Part shown: in pieces, positions 16,801-24,795 of the stretch | How positions within the stretch are numbered: position 1 is the first letter of the stretch | Layout: each line of letters begins with the position of its first letter | Assembly (NCBI GenBank): GCA_017435485.1 | Contig: JAFSEY010000010.1 | Location: 84,725 to 148,724 of the forward strand | Length of the DNA: 64,000 bases | DNA from: Bacilli bacterium | GTDB taxonomy: Bacteria; Bacillota_I; Bacilli_A; RF39; UBA660 | Direction: 5' to 3' | The notes under the pieces: model-generated | Told to the model about the DNA's origin: nothing | Database searches by the model: none | What the model saw: only the letters and a program-made list of their open reading frames with translations | Position numbers and translations under genes: made by a program

Positions 16801-17487
16801 TTAATCTTCCAAATTCACATCATAAATTTTACTACTGGTTTCATAAGTAGAACCATAAAAACTAGGTACTTTGCCATTTATAAAAAAAGTTGATATTAAT
16901 ATTTCATAATTAGTTTTTAGTTTATCATAAGTCATTGGAACAATAACTTGCTCTGTTATATCGAGGGTAACATATACTTCTGCTAAAACATTGTTTATTC
17001 CATAATTAGTCATTTTGGTTTTTATATTAGTTAAAACATTACCAACCGCCGAAACTTTTACAGGAATCTTTGGGCCTAAATTATTTAAAAACATTGAGCT
17101 ACTAGCCATTCCCACCGGAATATTTAAAATAATGCCTTCGCTATGCATTATATTATCTTCTTCAAAAACATTAGTAATTTCATCAACGATAGTATAAATA
17201 GCATTTAGATCATACTCAGCAAAAACTATTTCATTATTAGCATTTTTCGTTAACTTAAGCAAATTAGTTAAATCCACTTTTCTTAATCTTTCCCCAACAT
17301 TATTATTTATAAGTGAATAAACCTCATCATTTGCTTCTATTTTTGCTATTTCCATCATCTTAGGAGTTATCTTTTCAGAAAAATAATACAACAAAAAAAC
17401 AGCATTTACGACAACAATTAAAAATATAATAAACATTATATTAAATTTCTTCTTAGTTTTTTTCGCAACAAACTGTTTTCTTTTCAT
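16801..17487 (-). CDS. YunB-like sporulation protein
   Basis: A 228-residue protein with a basic N-terminus, one span (IMFIIFLIVVVNAVFLLYYF) and an extracytoplasmic domain holding the YunB pattern: GIILNIPVGMASSS, FLNNLGPKIPVKVSAVG, GINNVLAEVYVTLDI, EQVIVPM. In B. subtilis yunB is in the sigma-E regulon and is needed for proper spore formation. The Shine-Dalgarno is weak and the gene starts right behind the terminator of the upstream gene, so its promoter is unclear. Confidence 0.75.
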   Translation of the reverse strand: MKRKQFVAKKTKKKFNIMFIIFLIVVVNAVFLLYYFSEKITPKMMEIAKIEANDEVYSLINNNVGERLRKVDLTNLLKLTKNANNEIVFAEYDLNAIYTIVDEITNVFEEDNIMHSEGIILNIPVGMASSSMFLNNLGPKIPVKVSAVGNVLTNIKTKMTNYGINNVLAEVYVTLDITEQVIVPMTYDKLKTNYEILISTFFINGKVPSFYGSTYETSSKIYDVNLED

Positions 17488-17500
17488 AGTAATATATATG

Positions 17501-17524
17501 AAAAAAAATCATATAAATGATTTT
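17501..17524 (-). terminator. Terminator of the tail-anchored protein gene
   Basis: Minus strand AATCAT, TTAT, ATGATT, then eight Ts. Confidence 0.75.
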
Positions 17525-17525
17525 T

Positions 17526-18323
17526 CTAAAATAATCCTAAATCTAAGAAATGATTAAGTCCAAAAATTAAGCCTAATACAATAAGGATAGTTAAAATTAC
17601 AACAACAATAATTATGATTGATTTATGAGAATTAACTTCCGCTTTTAAATCATTGAAATCATCAAAGTCACTTTCGGTAAAATTAACTGAACTAGTATAA
17701 AAAGATTTATCTAAATCATTGTTTACTTCATTTTTTTCTAATGCTGATTCTGCTTTGATTTCTTCTTTTTCAATTGGACTAGTAAGTTCACCATCGCCTT
17801 TTAAATCAGTTAAAATATCTAATGGATCAATATTTCCTTCTTTATTTTGAAGTTCCATCGCTGTAATCGTATTGATTAAATTCATTAAATTTTGTTCTGG
17901 TGTTTCTTCTTTTTCCTCTTTATCAGCATCAATTTTTAAATTCTTTAAAATATCAAATTGTGTATCTCTAATCTTTTTTAATCTTTCTTTTTCATAATCG
18001 ACTTCTTTTTGTTCTTTTGCTTTTTCTAAAATAGCATTTATATCATACTCTTTCGTTTCATCAAAAGATTTTTCTTCTTCCGGTTCTGTTTCAATTCTAA
18101 TTGAACGTCTTTTAGGAGCTTCCTTATATTTTGTATCTAAAATCTTTTTTATTTTTTCAATATCAATGTTATTTTTAGCTTCTGATAAAACAGTTGCATT
18201 ACTAGATATTTCAAATTTATCTATTTCACTATTAGCAATTTCTTTATAAAGCTCTTGATTTCTTTCTGTTCGAGATTGACATTCTTCATGGTCATCATAA
18301 TATTTTTGCATTCTAGTAGCCAT
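17526..18323 (-). CDS. Acidic tail-anchored protein of unknown function
   Basis: A 265-residue protein starting MATRMQKYYDDHEE (ATG after AAGGAGTGAT; an ATG 14 codons upstream lacks one). The body is strongly charged, predicted helical or disordered (RRSIRIETEPEEEKS, YEKERLKKIRDTQF). One C-terminal membrane span (SIIIIVVVILTILIVLGLIF) makes it a likely tail-anchored cytoplasmic protein, topology like cell-division or envelope adaptors. Family not recognised. Confidence 0.65.
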   Translation of the reverse strand: MATRMQKYYDDHEECQSRTERNQELYKEIANSEIDKFEISSNATVLSEAKNNIDIEKIKKILDTKYKEAPKRRSIRIETEPEEEKSFDETKEYDINAILEKAKEQKEVDYEKERLKKIRDTQFDILKNLKIDADKEEKEETPEQNLMNLINTITAMELQNKEGNIDPLDILTDLKGDGELTSPIEKEEIKAESALEKNEVNNDLDKSFYTSSVNFTESDFDDFNDLKAEVNSHKSIIIIVVVILTILIVLGLIFGLNHFLDLGLF

Positions 18324-18383
18324 GATATCACTCCTTATATTAAATATAATAACATAGTTTGACATTTTTTTAAACTAATTTAA

Positions 18384-18413
18384 TTGCTTTTTAAAAGTAT
18401 TATAGTATATAAT
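18384..18413 (+). promoter_or_regulatory. Promoter of the ferredoxin gene
   Basis: TTGCTT (18384-18389), 18 bases, TATAAT (18408-18413). This gives a very short leader before the ATG at 18433. Confidence 0.6.
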
Positions 18414-18432
18414 TAATTTGGAGATGAAAAAA

Positions 18433-18747
18433 ATGAAAAATGTAATAGTTGATAAAGAAAAATGTATTGGATGTGGAGCTTGTATTGCTATTGACCCAGC
18501 TCACTTTGATTTTAGTGACGAAGGTTATTCAGAAGTAATTAATAATGATAATTTAAATACTGATGAATTAAAAAATGCCATTGATTCTTGCCCTACTAAT
18601 GCTATTTATGGTAGCGATAAAGCATGTAGTTGTGATGAAAGTTGCAATTGTGGATGTCAAGACGGTGAACCTTGTACTTGCGATAACAATTGCGAATGTG
18701 GCGAAGAATGCAATTGCGAAGGCTGCGATTGTTGTAAACACGAATAA
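18433..18747 (+). CDS. 4Fe-4S ferredoxin with Cys-rich metallothionein-like tail
   Basis: A 104-residue protein. Residues 1-62 are a single-cluster ferredoxin: KCIGCGACIAIDPAHF and a distal SCPTNAI, four cluster ligands. Residues about 63-104 are a Cys-rich tail in CxC and CxxC spacing (CSCDESCNCGCQDGEPC, CDNNCECGEECNC) ending CDCCKHE. The tail has about 16 Cys in 40 residues, resembling metallothionein. Role inferred: electron carrier whose tail binds extra metal. ATG of MKNVIV was chosen, with GGAG eight bases upstream. Confidence 0.85.
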   Translation: MKNVIVDKEKCIGCGACIAIDPAHFDFSDEGYSEVINNDNLNTDELKNAIDSCPTNAIYGSDKACSCDESCNCGCQDGEPCTCDNNCECGEECNCEGCDCCKHE

Positions 18748-18759
18748 CTTAGCAAACTA

Positions 18760-18786
18760 AAAGAGAAAATCATTTCTCTTTTTTTG
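18760..18786. terminator. Ferredoxin terminator
   Basis: AAAGAGAAA, ATCA, TTTCTCTTT then a T-run on the plus strand. The convergent gene's stop codon lies within the loop. Confidence 0.8.
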
Positions 18787-19366
18787 TTGACGTATATTTT
18801 CTACTTAACCTAATTAAATCTTTAGTTGTATTAACATATTTAGAATTAGGATTTTTAAGACGATCTAACTTTTTTAACTTTTCATAATAACTTAATATAT
18901 TCTTTAAAGCTAACAATAAAGAAATTTTACCAGTTATAGAAATAAACTGAGGATTAGACAAGATTGTTTCGTAATTATCTAGTACAATTTGTTTATTATC
19001 TTCATATATCAAAGAAGATATAAGCACAGCAAAGACAGCATATAATCCGCATAATACGGCCCAACCCTTGGTATTTTCTACATCATTTTCTAAATCATCA
19101 AAAATAAAATTTGTTTTTATATTACTATCTTGAAATTTTTCTAAAGGTTCCACTTTTATTTTTATTAAAGTCAAATTATCATCCATATAAAATTTATTTA
19201 AAATCACTTCATTATCAATTATAAAATCATCTGGCAAAATTAATTCAAACAATGGACAATCACAATAAATAGTTTTTAGATCACTTTCATCATTTTCTAA
19301 ATTAGTAATTATTTTTATATTAGGATTCAAGCATTGTAAATTATCTATAAATTCTCGTAAATCCAT
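18770..19366 (-). CDS. Membrane protein with one LNP-type N-terminal module (paralogue A)
   Basis: A 198-residue protein, last of a run of related genes. Residues 1-80 carry one copy of the shared module (LQCLNPNIKI ... FELILPDDF ... VEPLEKF). Then a membrane region (GWAVLCGLYAVFAVLISSLI) and a basic tail with KDLIRLSRKYTST, also seen in paralogue B. Function unknown. The start has a weak AGGAC; it is seven bases after paralogue B and so likely cotranscribed. Confidence 0.6.
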   Translation of the reverse strand: MDLREFIDNLQCLNPNIKIITNLENDESDLKTIYCDCPLFELILPDDFIIDNEVILNKFYMDDNLTLIKIKVEPLEKFQDSNIKTNFIFDDLENDVENTKGWAVLCGLYAVFAVLISSLIYEDNKQIVLDNYETILSNPQFISITGKISLLLALKNILSYYEKLKKLDRLKNPNSKYVNTTKDLIRLSRKYTSTKKEK

Positions 19367-19373
19367 TATAGTC

Positions 19374-20342
19374 CTATTTAATTTGAGTGTTTTTCCTACT
19401 TAACTTTTGTAAATCTTTTGATGTCAAAGCGTCCTGTTTTTTAAGATCGCTCAACTCAATATCTTTGAATTGCCATTTGAAAAAGCTTATAAATCCTAAA
19501 ATAATTGCAGCGTATCTAGCATGCAAACAAAGTATTGAAGCAGGTTCTAGCTGAACAATATAATTCATAAAATCAGGCCAAGAATCTAATTGATGTCTCT
19601 CTAAATCATATACTTTTAAAATATTAGATATCTCTAAATTCGTAGCAGATCCTAAGTAGCCAAACTCAGCCACAATTAATCCCCATAGTGAAGCAATAAA
19701 AGTAGTTTTCCAACTTTCTTTTTTCGTTTCCAATTCTTTGATTTTGCTTCTTCTTTCCCAAGATTCTAGCATATTTTTATCAATGACATATTGTTGTGCA
19801 TTATTAAAAGCTAAATCATACATACTTTCTAAAGAATTATAGTCTTTATACTCAATATAATTTTTTAATTGTACATTTTTAACTTCACCATTATCAGCAC
19901 AAGAAAATTGCAGATTATCATTTGAATAATTAACAAAGTCAGGTAAAACTATATTTCCAAGATCACCTTGTAAAAGTTGACGATAATATATATTATTATC
20001 TGCAAAATAAATAATTAAATCTGGATTTAGTTTTTGTATAATTATTGCTAAATCTTTAGAATTATTAATTGTAACATTAGGACTTATTTCAGAATTAGGA
20101 AGTACATGCCCTACATTAATATTTTTTAATGGTTCAACACAAGCTACTACAATATCATTATATTTAATTGTACCTAAATCATCTGCGGTGTAGCCTTCAG
20201 GTAATACTATCTTTCTAGGGTCACCAGAACTAAAAATTCTTTTATTTGCATTTGGGTCATATTTAGGATCACCAAATCGAAGTTCTATTCCAGGGTTTAA
20301 TTTATATAATTCATAAACTAAGTATTTTAAATTTTTTTGCAT
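19374..20342 (-). CDS. Membrane protein with two LNP-type modules (paralogue B)
   Basis: A 322-residue protein. Module 1 (about 5-80): LYKLNPGIELRFGDPKYD, KIVLPEGY, VACVEPLKNI. Module 2 (about 85-165) is more diverged: IIQKLNPDLIIYFAD, NIVLPDF. A linker helix follows (ESWERRSKIKELETKK), then two hydrophobic stretches (TTFIASLWGLIVAEFGYLG and YAAIILGFISFFKW) and the tail KDLQKLSRKNT. No family recognised. Preceded by AAAGG. Confidence 0.6.
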   Translation of the reverse strand: MQKNLKYLVYELYKLNPGIELRFGDPKYDPNANKRIFSSGDPRKIVLPEGYTADDLGTIKYNDIVVACVEPLKNINVGHVLPNSEISPNVTINNSKDLAIIIQKLNPDLIIYFADNNIYYRQLLQGDLGNIVLPDFVNYSNDNLQFSCADNGEVKNVQLKNYIEYKDYNSLESMYDLAFNNAQQYVIDKNMLESWERRSKIKELETKKESWKTTFIASLWGLIVAEFGYLGSATNLEISNILKVYDLERHQLDSWPDFMNYIVQLEPASILCLHARYAAIILGFISFFKWQFKDIELSDLKKQDALTSKDLQKLSRKNTQIK

Positions 20343-20402
20343 AATATCGACCTTTCACAAAATATTGTCATTATTATCGCATAAATAAAAATGCATATCA
20401 AC

Positions 20403-20428
20403 AAAAAAATCCTATTCGATTAGGATTT
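20403..20428 (-). terminator. Terminator downstream of the small gene at 20420
   Basis: Minus strand AAATCCTA, short loop, TAGGATTT, then Ts. Confidence 0.8.
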
Positions 20429-20650
20429 CTTCGTTTTTTCTATTTCATATAGTTTTAATAATTCAACAATTATATTTTCATCAACTACTTCATCTAATCC
20501 ATTTTCATTATCATAAGAGCAAAACATGGTATTAGTATAATCACTTTGATCAATTAATAAAATATAATTAATATTTTCAAGCAGCGTAGAAAAAACAACA
20601 GAATATTTTTTATTATCATCTAATGTTAATACATTACCTACTTCTAGCAT
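20420..20650 (-). CDS. 76-residue DUF1292-like small protein
   Basis: A small acidic beta-rich protein: LEVGNVLTLDDNKKYSVVFS, INYILLIDQSDYTN, ENIIVELLKLYEIEK. The layout recalls small DUF1292-type proteins; the match is by pattern only. Strong AAGGAG Shine-Dalgarno. It overlaps the 3' end of paralogue C by 17 bases, so the two are cotranscribed, and a terminator ends the pair. Confidence 0.55.
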   Translation of the reverse strand: MLEVGNVLTLDDNKKYSVVFSTLLENINYILLIDQSDYTNTMFCSYDNENGLDEVVDENIIVELLKLYEIEKTKKS

Positions 20651-21731
20651 CGTTATCTTCTCCTTTTATTAAACTTTCATCATATGCATCATTTAAATTT
20701 TGAATTTGATTTTCTATTTTATGATATTCTCTTGTTCTTCTAAAATATCTTGCCATAAATAATGATGCACTTGCAGTTAAAACGTTTGAGACTGGTCCCA
20801 TATCTATAAATGTTTGAGCAAATCCTTCCCAAGAAGATAACATTTGTTCAACCGAAACCATTATATTAGCATCATGTAATAAAGCTGCACCAGCGGCTGC
20901 CATAATACATGCACCAGCCATAACAGCATTACGCCCTCTTCTACTAGCCGCTTGGTCTAATTCTTTTTCCTTAGCTACAATCGTAAAGTGTCTACCTTTT
21001 ATTCTATCCGGATTCGATCTATGTTGATCAGCAATATTATGAATTCCAGCCTTGATATGATTACTCATTTCTTCGTAACGCTCATCAATTACTTCAAAAA
21101 TAGCTGGTCTTGATTTTTTTTCTTCAACTTTTTCTTCGTATCCAATTCCGCGCATTCTATCTAACTCCGCTTGTTGTCTTAACTCATACTCAGTATCATA
21201 ACCAATTAATACAACCGGGTCAACATCTAAAGAATATATATTAACACGACACATAGAAGTTGTAGAAATATTACCTTGTCCCCAATGAGTATGTTTTTCT
21301 ATATATCCTCGTCTACTATTATAAGAATACCCTTCCGGTAAAACAAGTTCTTCAGCAGGTATTGGAATACGAATATCATTCGGATATTTAACATCATAAG
21401 CAATTTGAACTCCTGGATTTAACTCTTGTAATGCTATCGCAAAATCTTCAACATTTAAAAACTTTTTAGTTTCATAAACATCTATCGGTGGATATGTTAT
21501 ACCTAATTTCATTTCTTTTAACGGACTTACTCTAATTTCTAATTCTTTTGATTCATTTACAATATTTTCACCTATAAGAGAACAATTTTCTGGTAAATTA
21601 AGTTCATTAATATCCTTTTCGCAAAAAATACGTTCTTTTGCTAGTTCGTCATATAAAAAACAACCTACTCTTATTTCAACACCTGGATTTAATTTTCGTA
21701 ATTCATTAATAAATATATTAAATTCATTCAT
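20634..21731 (-). CDS. Membrane protein with two LNP-type modules (paralogue C)
   Basis: A 365-residue protein, first of the paralogue run. Module 1: LRKLNPGVEIRVGCFLYD, ELNLPENC, IRVSPLKEM. Module 2: LQELNPGVQIAYDVKYP, ELVLPEGYSY. A helical linker follows (HIKAGIHNIADQHRSNPDRI), then small-residue-rich hydrophobic segments (NAVMAGACIMAAAGAALL and ASASLFMARYF) and a coiled tail. Shine-Dalgarno AAGGAG; an extended -10 TTGGTATAAT lies upstream at about 21755-21764. Function unknown. Confidence 0.6.
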   Translation of the reverse strand: MNEFNIFINELRKLNPGVEIRVGCFLYDELAKERIFCEKDINELNLPENCSLIGENIVNESKELEIRVSPLKEMKLGITYPPIDVYETKKFLNVEDFAIALQELNPGVQIAYDVKYPNDIRIPIPAEELVLPEGYSYNSRRGYIEKHTHWGQGNISTTSMCRVNIYSLDVDPVVLIGYDTEYELRQQAELDRMRGIGYEEKVEEKKSRPAIFEVIDERYEEMSNHIKAGIHNIADQHRSNPDRIKGRHFTIVAKEKELDQAASRRGRNAVMAGACIMAAAGAALLHDANIMVSVEQMLSSWEGFAQTFIDMGPVSNVLTASASLFMARYFRRTREYHKIENQIQNLNDAYDESLIKGEDNDARSR

Positions 21732-21817
21732 AATATCTTTCTCCTTATATTTTTATTATACCAAATTGTATTAGATTCAACATTTTTATTTACACATATA
21801 TACAATTATTTACATCA

Positions 21818-21838
21818 AAAAAAGATGACTAATCATCT
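21818..21838 (-). terminator. rluB terminator
   Basis: Minus strand AGATGA, TTAG, TCATCT, then seven Ts. Confidence 0.8.
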
Positions 21839-22550
21839 ATTTTAAACTATATAACTTCTTTACTTCTTTTAAAGAAAGCATTCTATATTCACCACTTTTT
21901 AAATTATCAAGTGTTAAAAATGCATAGGTAGTTCTTGTAAGTTTAATAACCTCATGCCCAATAGCTGAAAATATTTTTTTGACAATATGATTTCTTCCTT
22001 CAACAATAGTTATTTCAATTAAAGTTGTTTCTTTTGTAAAATCTTTTTTACGTACTTTTAAATTTTTAATAACTACTGGTCTATCTTCTATAACTAACTT
22101 TCTTTTTAACTTTAAAATATCTTCTTTGGTAATTAAACCTTCTACTTTAGCTAAATAAGTTTTTTCTATTTCATTTTTCGGATGCATTAGTCTATTAGCT
22201 AACTCACCATCATTAGTAAGCAAAATAAGTCCAGTCGTATCATAGTCTAATCTACCAATTGGATATATTCTTAAATCGCATTTAATTAAATCAACAACTG
22301 TTTTACGTTCCTTATCATCAGTAACACTACTAATTACTTCTCTTGGTTTGTTAAGTAGATAGTAAACTTTCTTTTCGACTAAATCTAACTTTTTACCTTC
22401 GACAACAATCACATCTTCATCAGTAACTTGATATCCCATTTGGGTAATCACTTCGCCATTTACCTTTACTTTTCCTAAAGCTATTTTTTCTTCCGCTTTT
22501 CTTCTTGAACAATATCCACTATCCGCTATTGCTTTTTGTAAACGTTTCAT
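21837..22550 (-). CDS. rluB: Pseudouridine synthase RluB (RsuA/RluB family)
   Basis: A 237-residue enzyme. N-terminal S4 RNA-binding domain (MKRLQKAIADSGYCSRRKAE), then the catalytic motif GRLDYDTTGLILLTNDGEL with the nucleophilic Asp, and HIVKKIFSAIGHEV. It makes pseudouridine in 23S rRNA. The gene lies just downstream of spmB as in Bacillus (ypuL). The ATG has GGTGAT three bases upstream. Confidence 0.93.
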   Translation of the reverse strand: MKRLQKAIADSGYCSRRKAEEKIALGKVKVNGEVITQMGYQVTDEDVIVVEGKKLDLVEKKVYYLLNKPREVISSVTDDKERKTVVDLIKCDLRIYPIGRLDYDTTGLILLTNDGELANRLMHPKNEIEKTYLAKVEGLITKEDILKLKRKLVIEDRPVVIKNLKVRKKDFTKETTLIEITIVEGRNHIVKKIFSAIGHEVIKLTRTTYAFLTLDNLKSGEYRMLSLKEVKKLYSLK

Positions 22551-22586
22551 AACATCACCAAAAACATTTTATCATAATTATATAAA

Positions 22587-23108
22587 TTAGCCAAAAAATA
22601 TTTTCGTTAAAACAAAAGCAGCTAAGATTCCCATTAAATCAGCAAATAATCCTACTGGTAAGGCATGTTTAGTTTTGCTAATTCTAACCGAGCTAAAATA
22701 TAAGGCAATAACATAGACAGTCGTATCTGTACATCCTTGTAAAATACTTGCTAATCTTCCGGCATATGAATCTGGACCTAAAGTTCTTAAAATATCATTT
22801 AAGATGGCTAAAGATGCATTGCCAGATATTGGTCTTAATATAGCCATTGGTAAAACACTAAAAGGAATATTTAAAGTATCAAATATCGATTCAAAACTAC
22901 CTAACAAAAAATTAATAATTCCACTGTTTAAAAAAATATTAATTGCAAATATCATAGCTAACATTGCCGGAAAAATATTAAAACATGTAATTAATCCTTC
23001 TTTTGCACCTTTTAAAAAACTATCATAAACATCTATTTTCTTTTTTAAACCGCAATATATTATAAATACCACAAAAAGAGGAATTATAATCTTTGAAATA
23101 ATATTCAT
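22587..23108 (-). CDS. spmB: Spore maturation protein B (nucleoside-recognition/gate domain)
   Basis: A 173-residue membrane protein with the SpmB signature: FNIFPAMLAMIFAINIF, LRPISGNASLAILNDIL and GPDSYAGRLASILQGCTDTT. SpmA and SpmB form a gated membrane pair needed for spore-core dehydration in Bacillus. The ATG overlaps the spmA stop (ATGA), and AAGGAGG precedes it. Full length. Confidence 0.92.
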   Translation of the reverse strand: MNIISKIIIPLFVVFIIYCGLKKKIDVYDSFLKGAKEGLITCFNIFPAMLAMIFAINIFLNSGIINFLLGSFESIFDTLNIPFSVLPMAILRPISGNASLAILNDILRTLGPDSYAGRLASILQGCTDTTVYVIALYFSSVRISKTKHALPVGLFADLMGILAAFVLTKIFFG

Positions 23109-23683
23109 TTTTTCTTCCTCCTTATAAAGTAATCTAAAGTAAGTCCTGATATACTAGAAATTCCTGTAGCTAAAATGGCCGGTAAAATAATTTCTTCGGG
23201 ATTAGCACTATTATACATAACTCGCATAGCTAAAATTGTTGTTGGAATAATCGTTACTCCCGCTGTATTTAAAACTAAAAAAGTAATCATCGGCGTTGAC
23301 GCTTCTTTCTTATTTGGATTTTCTTTTTGAAGTTCATCCATGGCTTTAAGTCCAAAAGGAGTAGCAGCACTACCTAACCCTAACATATTGGCAGCAATAT
23401 TGGATGCAATATATCCTAAAGCTAAGCTATCTTTTTTTACTTCTGGAAAAAGTTTTCTTAAAAATGGACTAAGAAACTTTGCAAACTTAAATAATAATCC
23501 ACTGTCTTCTGCTATTTTCATTAAACCGGTCCACAAAACAATAACTGGCATTAATTCCAACATTAATTCTAAAGCTTTTTTAGAATTAGTTAAAACTTCA
23601 TTATTTAAAGCTTCAATATTACCCGTAAAAAGATAATAAAAAACGCCAAGAAAAATTAATACAGCCCAAATAACACTAACCAT
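23105..23683 (-). CDS. spmA: Spore maturation protein A
   Basis: A 192-residue partner of SpmB: MVSVIWAVLIFLGVFYYLF, ELMPVIVLWTGLMKIAEDSG, SNIAANMLGLGSAATPFGLK (gate-domain core) and NTAGVTIIPTTILAMR. The start overlaps the dacB stop by eight bases with GGGTGG upstream, so dacB-spmA-spmB is one coupled operon, as in B. subtilis. Confidence 0.92.
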   Translation of the reverse strand: MVSVIWAVLIFLGVFYYLFTGNIEALNNEVLTNSKKALELMLELMPVIVLWTGLMKIAEDSGLLFKFAKFLSPFLRKLFPEVKKDSLALGYIASNIAANMLGLGSAATPFGLKAMDELQKENPNKKEASTPMITFLVLNTAGVTIIPTTILAMRVMYNSANPEEIILPAILATGISSISGLTLDYFIRRKKK

Positions 23684-24752
23684 TTAACCACCCAAATAAT
23701 TTTTCTAACCAGCTTTTCTTTTCTGGCTTTTCATCTAAAACTATAAATATATTTTCTTGATGGACTAATTCGTCATCTAAATAAACATCTGCTGTTCCTA
23801 TAAATTGATTATTACTTACTTTTTTTTCTTTTAATAAAGAATATTTAATTTTAACATCTTGTTTGTTATTCTTCTTTAATGTTAAAGAAAAATCATTATA
23901 TATTTTAAACGTTGCATCTTTATAAAGTTTTTGATTTTCAATATTAAAATTATCTTTATCTAAAACTGGTAAACTATAATAATTATTAAATATTTCATTA
24001 TATAAGGTAATATGATCATTAAAATCATTTCCGTCATTTAAGGTAACTACAACTAAATCAATATTATCTTTTGATGCAGTCGTTACTAACGTTCTTCTAG
24101 CTTTTTCGGTAAATCCTGTTTTTCCTCCTGTTATATAATCATAGCTATGTAATAATTTATTTTTATTCGTCCAACTATAAGTTTTATAATTAGTTTTTAC
24201 GATATGCTTTTTAGTAGCAAATATTTCTTGAAACGTTTTGTTATTCATTGCATAACTAGTAAGTAACGCCATATCATAAGAGGTTGAAGTATTACCATTA
24301 CCATTATTTTCTTCTAAACCATGACTATTATAAAAAATTGTGTTAGTCATCCCTATTTTACTTGCCATATCATTCATTAAATATACAAATGATTCCATAC
24401 TTCCAGCAACTTCATTTGAAATAGCGATAGCAGCATCATTTCCACTGCGAAGCATCAACCCATATAACAAATCTTTAAGAGTCATTTCTTCTCCTACTTC
24501 GATATATATGGCACTTCCATATGCTTTTAAAATATTATCATCAATCTTAACAACTTTATCTAAATCACCATAATTAATTGCTACTAAACAAGTCATGATT
24601 TTACTGATACTTGCAATTAATCTTTGATCATTTATATTATTTGCATACAAAACTTGTTTCGAATTTTGATCCATTACAATTGCACTACTTGCTGATATAG
24701 CATTTACTTTAAAAGGAATTAACAACATTAAAACTAGTAACACTTTTTTCAT
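23676..24752 (-). CDS. dacB: D-alanyl-D-alanine carboxypeptidase (DacB/DacF type)
   Basis: A 358-residue penicillin-binding protein of the S11 family. Signal peptide (MKKVLLVLMLLIPFKVNA), then active-site SISK (SxxK), SGND (SxN) and GGKTGFT (KTG). A C-terminal beta-domain follows, and the last residues (WLEKLFGWLNG) form an amphipathic membrane anchor. It trims pentapeptide side chains; in Bacillus the linked DacB shapes spore cortex. Coupled to spmA-spmB. AGGTGA precedes the ATG. Confidence 0.9.
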   Translation of the reverse strand: MKKVLLVLMLLIPFKVNAISASSAIVMDQNSKQVLYANNINDQRLIASISKIMTCLVAINYGDLDKVVKIDDNILKAYGSAIYIEVGEEMTLKDLLYGLMLRSGNDAAIAISNEVAGSMESFVYLMNDMASKIGMTNTIFYNSHGLEENNGNGNTSTSYDMALLTSYAMNNKTFQEIFATKKHIVKTNYKTYSWTNKNKLLHSYDYITGGKTGFTEKARRTLVTTASKDNIDLVVVTLNDGNDFNDHITLYNEIFNNYYSLPVLDKDNFNIENQKLYKDATFKIYNDFSLTLKKNNKQDVKIKYSLLKEKKVSNNQFIGTADVYLDDELVHQENIFIVLDEKPEKKSWLEKLFGWLNG

Positions 24753-24769
24753 TAGATTTCACCTAATTA

Positions 24770-24795
24770 ATAATATGATTTATTAGCTTTTTTAT
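24770..24795 (-). promoter_or_regulatory. Sigma-E-like promoter of dacB-spmAB
   Basis: Minus strand CATATTAT (24770-24777) fits the sigma-E -10 (CATANNNT), with ATA at 24793-24795, 15 bases upstream. The Bacillus dacB operon is sigma-E controlled. The match is short and AT-rich. Confidence 0.3.

Noticed and set aside
17491..17500. Sigma-E-like CATATATAT before the yunB-like gene
   Set aside because: It lies only three bases before the start codon, so transcription would begin inside the gene.
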